Part shown: in pieces, positions 1-5,858 of the stretch
Numbering within the stretch: position 1 is the stretch's first letter
Layout: each line of letters opens with the position of its first letter
Assembly: GCA_002427165.1 (NCBI GenBank)
Contig: DIQB01000119.1
Coordinates: forward strand, 1-7,343
DNA length: 7,343 nt
Direction of reading: 5' to 3'
Source of the DNA: Firmicutes bacterium UBA5473
GTDB taxonomy: Bacteria > Bacillota > DTU084
Notes under the pieces: model-generated
Databases searched by the model: none
Seen by the model: the letters and a program-made list of their open reading frames with translations, nothing else
What the model was told of the DNA's origin: nothing
Translations under genes and position numbers: made by a program

Positions 1-28
1 TTTTCAATTGACAAATACACCTTAAACG

Positions 29-57
29 AAAAGCCATGGTTCAAAACCACGGCTTTT
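29..57 (-). terminator. Rho-independent terminator of the flavin oxidoreductase gene
   Basis: A 12-bp inverted repeat (29-40 with 46-57) surrounds a 5-nt loop. One position mispairs as A-C in plus-strand RNA but forms a G-U wobble in minus-strand RNA, so the hairpin is better read as minus-strand. It lies about 60 nt past the stop codon at 120. On the minus strand the stem ends in TTTT and is followed by CGTTT, a modest U-tract. The A-rich 5' arm could also give some termination for the other direction. Confidence 0.7.
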
Positions 58-119
58 CTTCCAGATAAAGCTATCTATATCGCCATTTCTTCACTAACAC
101 CAGCTTATTGTTCCTGCAA

Positions 120-2036
120 TCAGATTGATCTTGCTACCACCTGCGCCTCATAAAATGCCTCTGTAGCTTTTCTAGGCTCTTTTGCATCTCCGATTACCTC
201 TAGCTTCGCGATGGAAGCAAGTTTCGCTTCTAGATCTGCGATGCTGCGCACCCCTGTGGCAAGCACAACATTGTCTGCCTCAATAAAACTTTTCTCCTCG
301 CAGCAAATCTCTACACCCTGGGGTGTAACCTTCTCCAGTCTTGTCTGAATGCGGAGATCAACCCCGAACTTTTGGAGTCGTTCCATTAAGAAAAACTTCC
401 GGGCAGGACCGATTGTAAGCCCTACATCCTCCAAGACCTCTACCACGGTAACTTCCTTGCCTTGCTCTGCCAAATACTCTGCTGTTTCAAGGCCTGTAGG
501 CCCTCCCCCTACCACAACTACCCTTTTTCCTAAAGATGCAGGATCCTCTAGAGCCTGTTTTGCAAGCACAACATGAGGTAAATCAATCCCAGGTAGTTGG
601 GGCGCTGTGGGCTCGGCTCCGGTGGCCAAAATTATTAAATCTGGCTTTTGGGCTTGCACATTTTCCACAGTAGCTGGGGTATTCATTTTCACCTCCACCC
701 CGCTACTGTAGAGGTTCTTAATTAGCCACTGTACATCCCCGCGGATCTCACACTTATTCGCTGGAATACCAGCAAGCCGCCACTGGCCACCTAGATCTGA
801 GCTTTTTTCAAAAAGCACAACCTCACAACCGCGCTGCCTTGCTATTCGGGCTGCTTCCATCCCAGCTGGCCCACCTCCGATTACCACCACTTTCTTTTTT
901 CCTTGGACAGACTTGAAAGCAAATTCTTCTTCCCTGCCACAGGAGGGGTTAAGAATGCAAGTAGCGTGCTTTTGCTCCAAAAGCAGTCGATCTACACAGC
1001 CCTGATTGCAGGCGATACAATGGCGCATCTGATCATATTTCCCCTCTTGCACTAGCTTGGGCCAGTTAGGCTCTGTAAGCAAACTACGGCCGATGGCAAT
1101 AAAATCTGCTTGGCCCTGGGCTAGAATATCTTCTGCAACATAAGGATCGTTGATCCGATCCACGGCAATCACAGGCACAGAAACTACCTTTTTTATTTCA
1201 TGAGCTGCCCAGGCATTAAAACCACGCTCTAGATCCATAGGCGGCACAACATAGCGCAAGGTCTCATAGACACCTACAGAGACGTGGAGACAATCAACAC
1301 CTGCATCCACCAGCAAGGGGGCGATTTTTTTATTATCCTCAATGGTAAGGCCACCCTCTACCAGCTCCTCGCCACTGAACCTATAGAGCAGGGGGTAATC
1401 TGGGCCTACTTTCGAGCGGACACTGGAGATAATCTCCCTTGCAAAGCGAGCTCGCCTTTCCAAACTACCACCATACTCATCTGTGCGTTTGTTAGAATAG
1501 GGGGACATGAACTGGGCGATAAGATAGCCATGGGCACCATGGAGCTCAATGGAATCGAAACCAGCCTCCATTGCGCGTCTAGCTGCCTCCCCATAGGCCT
1601 CAACTAATTCCTGGATTTCTCCTACGCTCAGTTCTTTGGGCTCCTCCTGACAGAGGGGACAAGGGATGGCGGAAGGTGCCACGATGGGCATGCCTGTAAC
1701 CATGGAATTGAGCTGTCTGCCTGCATGCCACAGCTGCAAACAAGCTTTAGCTCCGCCTTGGTGGATCACATCCACAAGGCGCCTCAGGCCAGGTATGTAC
1801 TTGTCATCATAGATGGCAAGCCCTGCTCCTTTACTTGTGGGATGAACTGCCGCAATCTCCACAGTGATCAGTCCCGTGCCACCGGCAGCGCGGACCCTAT
1901 GGTAGTGGTAGAGGCGCTCTGTAACAGAACCATCCTCGGCCTGCATGCCGCTTCCCATAGCTGGCATAATTAAACGATTTCTCAGCTCCATGGTTCCTAT
2001 TTTCCCAGGGCTGAAGAGATTTTTGAAATCAGACAT
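120..2036 (-). CDS. NADH:flavin oxidoreductase / 2,4-dienoyl-CoA reductase-type FAD/FMN/4Fe-4S enzyme
   Basis: A 638-residue Old Yellow Enzyme fusion, the layout of 2,4-dienoyl-CoA reductase (FadH), clostridial 2-enoate reductase and BaiCD/BaiH. Residues about 1-330 form the FMN TIM barrel, with QLWHAGRQ (102-109) and HGAHGYLIAQF (166-176). C340, C343, C347 and C360 (CX2CX3CX12C) are the expected 4Fe-4S ligands. Residues about 380-638 form the FAD/NAD(P)H half with two dinucleotide motifs, VVVIGGGPAG (383-392) and VVVVGGGPTG (506-515). Such enzymes pass hydride from NAD(P)H through FAD and FeS to FMN and reduce an activated C=C bond in the cytoplasm; the substrate cannot be told. By my alignment from memory, the site of E. 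coli FadH His252 is Tyr257 here, against a true dienoyl-CoA reductase. The start was chosen because MSDFKNLFSPGKIG matches family N-termini and has a good ribosome site. In-frame ATGs at 2111 and 2138 would add 25 or 34 residues. The gene stands alone, divergent from the LysM gene. Confidence 0.92.
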   Translation of the reverse strand: MSDFKNLFSPGKIGTMELRNRLIMPAMGSGMQAEDGSVTERLYHYHRVRAAGGTGLITVEIAAVHPTSKGAGLAIYDDKYIPGLRRLVDVIHQGGAKACLQLWHAGRQLNSMVTGMPIVAPSAIPCPLCQEEPKELSVGEIQELVEAYGEAARRAMEAGFDSIELHGAHGYLIAQFMSPYSNKRTDEYGGSLERRARFAREIISSVRSKVGPDYPLLYRFSGEELVEGGLTIEDNKKIAPLLVDAGVDCLHVSVGVYETLRYVVPPMDLERGFNAWAAHEIKKVVSVPVIAVDRINDPYVAEDILAQGQADFIAIGRSLLTEPNWPKLVQEGKYDQMRHCIACNQGCVDRLLLEQKHATCILNPSCGREEEFAFKSVQGKKKVVVIGGGPAGMEAARIARQRGCEVVLFEKSSDLGGQWRLAGIPANKCEIRGDVQWLIKNLYSSGVEVKMNTPATVENVQAQKPDLIILATGAEPTAPQLPGIDLPHVVLAKQALEDPASLGKRVVVVGGGPTGLETAEYLAEQGKEVTVVEVLEDVGLTIGPARKFFLMERLQKFGVDLRIQTRLEKVTPQGVEICCEEKSFIEADNVVLATGVRSIADLEAKLASIAKLEVIGDAKEPRKATEAFYEAQVVARSI

Positions 2037-2043
2037 TCTGGAT

Positions 2044-2049
2044 ACCTCC
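2044..2049 (-). promoter_or_regulatory. Ribosome binding site GGAGGT deciding the oxidoreductase start
   Basis: GGAGGT on the minus strand lies 7 nt before the ATG at 2036, the spacing and sequence of a strong Shine-Dalgarno site. A rival GAGGAG (2118-2123) lies 6 nt before the in-frame ATG at 2111. The start at 2036 is preferred because it gives the family-typical N-terminus. Confidence 0.75.
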
Positions 2050-2116
2050 CCAAAAATACTACATATCTCTAGCATGCCCAAATAAGGGAAAAATGCATCA
2101 ATTACCTGCATAAAAC

Positions 2117-2144
2117 ACTCCTCGCTTCTTGCTAACATATATTA
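2117..2144 (+). promoter_or_regulatory. Possible sporulation (sigma-K/E-like) promoter of the LysM gene
   Basis: CATATATTA at 2136-2144 matches the sigma-K -10 pattern CATANNNTA, and an AC dinucleotide at 2117-2118 sits 17 nt upstream, as in sigma-K promoters. Transcription would start near 2150, directly before the AAAGGAG site at 2151-2157, leaving a very short leader. These motifs are short and can arise by chance. No convincing sigma-A promoter was found in the 2037-2167 divergent region for either gene. Confidence 0.25.
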
Positions 2145-2167
2145 GGTCAGAAAGGAGCTGATTCTTC

Positions 2168-2692
2168 ATGGCAAATCGTTGTCCTCCAGGGTTTCAGCAA
2201 TACACAATCAAGTCTGGAGACAATTTTTTTCGGTTAGCCCTTAGTTTCCGAACCTCCGTTACTGCAATTATTAGGGCTAACCCAGGTATCGACCCCAATG
2301 CTTTGCGTATAGGACAGCAAATTTGTATCCCCAGAGCAAGGGTACAGTCTTGTCCCCCCAATTGGATTCGCTATGCTGTGAAAGCAGGAGATACTTTATT
2401 TAAAATTGCGCGCCAACAACAAACAACAGTCAGTGCTCTACTTGCTAATAATCCAGATATAGCTCCAAATAGTTTAAGGATTGGACAGGTGCTTTGTGTG
2501 CCTCCTCGAGCAGAACCCGTTCCTCTGCCTTTTCCCTGTCCAGAGGGGCTCCGCCATTACACTATCCGAACAGGGGATACTCTCTCCGAAATCGCAGCTC
2601 GGCGGGGAACCAGCGTTAGAACCATCTTGCGTTTCAATCCCTCATTGGATCCCAATAGCCTGAGGGTTGGGCAAATCATCTGTGTTCCATAG
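2168..2692 (+). CDS. Triple-LysM peptidoglycan-binding protein with paired cysteines
   Basis: A 174-residue protein made almost wholly of three LysM modules, at about residues 11-54, 68-111 and 130-173, each with the YxxKxGD(x)hxxIA-type opening and a closing hGQhhCVP/CIP. LysM modules bind N-acetylglucosamine chains of peptidoglycan or chitin. Each module has one cysteine just before it (C5, C62, C124) and one near its end (C53, C110, C172), always 48 residues apart. There is no signal peptide or membrane segment, so it is either cytoplasmic, released by another route, or assembled onto the spore from the mother cell, as SafA is in Bacillus. The start is supported by AAAGGAG (2151-2157), 10 nt before the ATG. 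There is no catalytic domain. It is single and divergent from the oxidoreductase and convergent with the LysM-NodB gene. The spore-coat role is inference. Confidence 0.9.
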   Translation: MANRCPPGFQQYTIKSGDNFFRLALSFRTSVTAIIRANPGIDPNALRIGQQICIPRARVQSCPPNWIRYAVKAGDTLFKIARQQQTTVSALLANNPDIAPNSLRIGQVLCVPPRAEPVPLPFPCPEGLRHYTIRTGDTLSEIAARRGTSVRTILRFNPSLDPNSLRVGQIICVP

Positions 2693-2725
2693 AGAAGAGG
2701 CTGCCCTCCAGGACAGCCTCTTCTC
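2692..2725. terminator. Hairpin between convergent genes, probable bidirectional terminator
   Basis: A perfect 12-bp inverted repeat (2692-2703 with 2714-2725) can extend inward to 15 pairs with one mismatch, closing on a 4-nt loop. It begins on the last base of the LysM stop codon and lies about 28 nt beyond the stop of the minus-strand deacetylase gene. Neither side has a strong U-tract (TTTT occurs only at 2739-2742 on the plus strand), so efficiency is uncertain. Its place between two converging genes is the main support. Confidence 0.65.
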
Positions 2726-2752
2726 CCAAACTCGTCTGTTTTGCTTGCTTTA

Positions 2753-3775
2753 TTAGCTTCTGTAGGCTGGAATACCCAGCAGTTGATCCACTGTGACAAA
2801 ACTATATCCCTGAACCCGGAGGGTATAAATAAAGTACGGTAGTGCCTCTATGGTGGGCTGGAGGCTCTGAGCTTGTCCACCTGCACAGTGCATCAGGACA
2901 ATAGCCCCAGGCTTAGAATTGGGAATGGCTCCAATTAGGACCTGGTCCGGGTATTTTGCTTGCCAGTCACCGGAATCTGCGGACCAATTAATCAGATATT
3001 GATCCAACTCTACTAGCTCACCCATTCCCTCTGTAGACAACTCGCCGTAGGAAGGCCGCACGAAAGTCGGCTTCACACCTGTCCGCCTCATAATTTCCTG
3101 ACTGGTTTTGTTAAATTCCAGGCGAATCTGTTCCGCTGAGAGCTTGCGCAAATCTGGATGAGACCACGAATGATTCCCTATGGTATGGTTCTCTGCTAAA
3201 ATTCTTTTTGTAATCTGAGGGTGCTTCGCCACCCCATCTCCAAACAAAAAGAAGGTTACCTGAACTCCATGGTAAGCTAGAAGATTCAATATCTGTGGGT
3301 GTAGATCGAATCTGGTCCATCATCGAAAGTTAAAGCCACCTGTTTCTTTGCAAAGAGCCTTTTAAAAATAATCTCCCGGGAAAATCCCGCATTAAATCTG
3401 GGATATTGTAATAGTAGACATTCTTTGCAGGTTGGGTTACTGTTTTCTGTGTCTTAGGCTGGGGTACCGTAGGCACCTGCCTGACAGGAGGCTGTTTAAT
3501 CCGCAAAACTTGCCCTGCATAAAGCTCTGCCCCCAAAAGACCATTGTCTTCGATGATCTCCCAGGGGGAACAATTATCACCTGCTCAGAATAAATTGTAT
3601 AGGGGGCGGTAAGATTGTTGGTCTCCCTTAGCTCTTGGACGCTGACACCATACCACTTGGAGATCTGGTAGAGACTATCTTGCCTGCTAACCTCATAGGC
3701 CTGAGCTGCAATTATCGGAAAGCTGCCCAACAAAATCAGGAGAATCCAAATCATGCTCTTAGCCCTCTTCAACAA
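2753..3775 (-). pseudogene. Secreted LysM + NodB polysaccharide deacetylase, broken by three frameshifts
   Basis: The gene reads from a TTG at 3775, 6 nt after AAAGGAG (3782-3788). It has a signal peptide of about 26 residues ending AQA, then a LysM module (YEVSRQDSLYQIS onward), a half-LysM, a Pro/Gln/Lys/Thr linker and a NodB deacetylase domain. Continuity needs one extra base near each of 3564-3568, 3381-3384 and 3297-3299. With these restored it would be 341 residues. NodB motifs all survive: TFDDGP, NHSWSH (metal His pair), RPSYGE, DSGDW and LMHCAG. Family members remove acetyl groups from peptidoglycan or other GlcNAc polymers outside the cell. As written, the longest pieces are a 5' fragment (3437-3775) with signal peptide plus LysM, and a 3' fragment (2753-3289) lacking the first catalytic motif, so neither should work. 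The order of motifs shows one ancestral gene. Sequencing error in homopolymers is a live alternative to real decay. Confidence 0.88.
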
Positions 3776-4018
3776 ATGACACTCCTTTGCTAGGAATCAT
3801 TCTCTAACTATTCGGGGAATAAGCTCTAGCCAGAGCTCCTTTTATCCCAGCTATAGTGCTCCTTTGGGATACAAGGAAAACCGGCCTTCCTTTCCTTATT
3901 AGCCCAACAAGAAAGCAGCCCTAGGGCTGCTTTCTTGATCCTAACTGAAATTAGACTTGCCGGGAAAGCCGATTTTCATGACCTTGGTTTTGAAGTTGAA
4001 AACTCGCCCACTATCTCC
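3776..4018. other. Intergenic region between deacetylase and SH3b genes
   Basis: This 243-bp stretch carries the strong hairpin at 3909-3936, a shorter 6-bp hairpin (3822-3827 with 3832-3837) and three AAAGGAG motifs on the minus strand (3782-3788, 3836-3842, 3859-3865). Only the first of these precedes a usable start. No clear sigma-A promoter for the deacetylase gene was found, and no convincing gene of its own. The SH3b reading frame stays open past its TGA stop as far as 3941. Confidence 0.6.
3909..3936 (-). terminator. Hairpin terminator downstream of the SH3b gene
   Basis: A perfect 13-bp inverted repeat (3909-3921 with 3924-3936) is nearly a full palindrome, so the true loop probably opens to about 6 nt around CCTAGG. 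On the minus strand the stem ends TTTCTT followed by GTTGG, a short U-rich tail. The plus-strand tail, GATCC, is poorer. It lies about 83 nt after the TGA at 4019 and only 4 nt after the next in-frame stop (3941-3943). It probably ends the whole minus-strand gene run on the right. Confidence 0.7.
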
Positions 4019-4783
4019 TCAATCTCCAGCCACAAAAAACATCATTTCCCAAGCACCACCGATGTTCTGGAAACTGGCCCTATAATCAATAGGGCTTCTT
4101 GTGTATTTAGCTAGCACAAAACCGGCTTCTCCAGAAAAGTTTTCTACCTTCAACCACCCATTTGAAACTCCCTTAGTATTGCTGGAGTTCACATTACGAT
4201 CTAACACTCTGACGATGCTGTAGTCTAGTTTTCCGATAATTTTTGAATCTAGATCCGGTTCGCTATATACCTTAACGTTTTTATCTATAATGGCAACATG
4301 TTGAAACGCATCGATCTTCTCGGGGAATTCAGTGAATATATAGGGGGCAGTAAATATTGTTTTTTCCTCATTGAATGTTCCACCAAGGGTCAGGACTTCT
4401 CTTAACTCATCCCAAAACCTAGATTCGTTTGGATTTGTGTCTAACCCCCATTCTCGCAAAAACCCTTTTCTTCCATCATTTTCCCCAAAACTATACTTGA
4501 TGTTTTTATTAATATGTTCCTTCAGAAACACTAAGTCTTTCCGTTTCACAGAAACCAGTAGTTCGTCTCTGAAACGCGCAAGACTAGCATTTTCGCCTGC
4601 TTCATCCACCAACTCTAATTTGACGTCATTGGGGCCGCCGAAATTTGGGTACTCATCGGAAACTGTCCCATTTTTCCCTTGCTGATTAATTTTATTATCA
4701 TCAGGCGATACTCTGTTAATATATATAGCGACAATAAAAAGTAAGAGTAGAGCCAAAATGAAGCTTAAATACCTTTTCACCAT
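4019..4783 (-). CDS. Membrane-anchored protein with C-terminal bacterial SH3 domain, function unknown
   Basis: A 254-residue protein. Residues 1-4 are basic (MVKR), followed by a hydrophobic segment at about 5-22. This is an uncleaved anchor or signal peptide with no lipobox Cys, so most of the protein should lie outside the membrane. Residues about 65-160 have no family I recognise. Residues about 163-227 fit an SH3b fold (KVYSEPDLDSKIIGKL, then NGWLKV and GEAGFVLAKY), a module often binding wall peptides. The chain ends WEMMFFVAGD. GAGGT lies very close to the ATG at 4783 (3 nt), so the GTG at 4780 may be the real start. It follows manA by 74 nt without a clear terminator and may be co-transcribed. 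The gene is visibly AT-richer than its neighbours: about one third GC in 4501-4560 against half in 5521-5580. This hints at different ancestry. The role is not known. Confidence 0.8.
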   Translation of the reverse strand: MVKRYLSFILALLLLFIVAIYINRVSPDDNKINQQGKNGTVSDEYPNFGGPNDVKLELVDEAGENASLARFRDELLVSVKRKDLVFLKEHINKNIKYSFGENDGRKGFLREWGLDTNPNESRFWDELREVLTLGGTFNEEKTIFTAPYIFTEFPEKIDAFQHVAIIDKNVKVYSEPDLDSKIIGKLDYSIVRVLDRNVNSSNTKGVSNGWLKVENFSGEAGFVLAKYTRSPIDYRASFQNIGGAWEMMFFVAGD

Positions 4784-4857
4784 CCCACCTCACAATTAGT
4801 GTAATCAAGGCATCAGTTTCTATTCTAACCAGATAAACAATTCCTACTCATGTTTCT

Positions 4858-5829
4858 TTATGGGAGATAGGACTTTAAAAATTTAAGGTTCCCTTCAATT
4901 GTATAGTGACCAAGGGAGGCTGGAATTAAGATGGATTCTGCAGCTTTAATTGGAACGCTTCCTTGATTATAGCTAATTGCGCCCTCTCCTTGGAGGAATG
5001 TGTAGATAAAGAACCGCTCACCTTGGGCCTTTTGGGAGAGTTCAGCTTTGAGGTCATAGAGCTCTACCACAAAATATTCATTGGCCACAAGCTCCGCTTT
5101 AGTACAGCCAGGCGCGATTTGCTGGACCTGGGGCTTAGTTTTAGCAACCCGCTTTGCAGAATCAAAGTCGATGACCTCCAAAGCACGCTCTACGTGGAGA
5201 GGCCGCTTTTTCCCCATGACATCCACTCTCTCATAGTCGTAGATACGATAGGTAAGGTTGGAGCTTTGCTGGATCTCAGCGAGCATGATCCCCTCGCCAA
5301 TTCCATGGACGAGCCCAGCTGGGATATCTAGCACATCTCCTGGAGCTACTTCCGCAGACTGCAAGCAGTCGCCGATGGTGCCCTCCTCTATGGCTTGGGT
5401 AAACTTCTCCCTATTCATCCCTGGTACTACATCATAAATTAGACTGGCACCGGGTTTAGCATCGATAATGTACCACATCTCATTCTTACCATAACCGCCC
5501 TCGTGTTTTTGGGCATATTCATCTGTGGGATGCACCTGCACTGAAAGCTTGTCATGAGCATCGATCAGCTTCACCAAGAGGGGGAATTCTTGCAGGTAAG
5601 CCGGGCGGAGGGCAGAGCCTAAGGCAGCGTGACCCTCTTTTTGTAAATACTCCACAAGGGAAAGCCCCTTTAATTCCCCGTTGCTGATGATGCTGGTGCC
5701 ATCTGGGTGGCCTGAAACCTCCCAGCTCTCTGCTACCTTCCCCTGAGATAATATGCGGCCTAGTTTTTCTAAGTTACGACCACCCCAAAGATAGTCTTTA
5801 TATACTGGTTCAAATTTTAATGGATACAA
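4858..5829 (-). CDS. manA: Mannose-6-phosphate isomerase, class I
   Basis: This is a cupin-fold, zinc-dependent isomerase interconverting fructose-6-phosphate and mannose-6-phosphate. It links glycolysis to GDP-mannose and glycan synthesis, or to mannose use, in the cytoplasm. In the 323-residue form starting MYPLKFEPVYKD, the expected metal ligands are visible: Q98 and H100 in VQVHP, E117 in KNEMWYI and H175 in IPAGLVHGIG. The likely catalytic arginine is R195 in SNLTYRIYDY. The short length is typical of the Firmicutes form, compared with about 390 in E. coli. The start is taken as TTG at 5829 because GGAGGAG sits 6 nt before it and homologues begin near YPLKFxPV. An in-frame ATG at 5844 would add five residues but lacks a ribosome site and would place the GGAGGAG inside the coding region. 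It lies 29 nt after the DUF116 gene, probably the same operon. Confidence 0.93.
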   Translation of the reverse strand: MYPLKFEPVYKDYLWGGRNLEKLGRILSQGKVAESWEVSGHPDGTSIISNGELKGLSLVEYLQKEGHAALGSALRPAYLQEFPLLVKLIDAHDKLSVQVHPTDEYAQKHEGGYGKNEMWYIIDAKPGASLIYDVVPGMNREKFTQAIEEGTIGDCLQSAEVAPGDVLDIPAGLVHGIGEGIMLAEIQQSSNLTYRIYDYERVDVMGKKRPLHVERALEVIDFDSAKRVAKTKPQVQQIAPGCTKAELVANEYFVVELYDLKAELSQKAQGERFFIYTFLQGEGAISYNQGSVPIKAAESILIPASLGHYTIEGNLKFLKSYLP

Positions 5830-5835
5830 AATTGG

Positions 5836-5842
5836 CTCCTCC
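5836..5842 (-). promoter_or_regulatory. Ribosome binding site GGAGGAG deciding a TTG start for manA
   Basis: GGAGGAG on the minus strand is followed after 6 nt by TTG at 5829. The upstream in-frame ATG (5842-5844) overlaps the first base of this motif and has no purine-rich site before it, only the end of the DUF116 gene. The ATG would make the motif part of codons 1-3, reading Met-Glu-Glu. Confidence 0.7.
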
Positions 5843-5858
5843 ATTCATAAGATTTGTC

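Noticed and set aside
8..13. TTGACA, a perfect -35 box
   Set aside because: No -10 element at 16-18 nt; it lies just before a terminator hairpin and no gene follows on the plus strand.
1284..1607. 107-codon plus-strand ORF inside the oxidoreductase gene
   Set aside because: Shadow of a clearly conserved minus-strand gene; no ribosome site or recognisable protein features.
3111..3323. 70-codon minus-strand ORF starting MMDQIRS
   Set aside because: An out-of-frame reading of the broken NodB domain; the TFDDGP motif is encoded in another frame of the same bases.
2753..3775. Programmed ribosomal frameshifting as the explanation for the broken deacetylase
   Set aside because: Three successive shifts would be needed, with no slippery heptamer plus structure that I can identify; mutation or sequencing error is simpler.
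3759..3800. A 13-codon minus-strand ORF from ATG at 3800 overlapping the deacetylase start
   Set aside because: No ribosome site ahead of it and no leader-peptide features such as codon runs or an attenuator.
3873..3897. Inverted repeat AAGGAAA/TTTCCTT with an 11-nt loop
   Set aside because: AT-rich, weak, without a U-tract or a gene to serve; the stronger hairpin at 3909-3936 is the better terminator.
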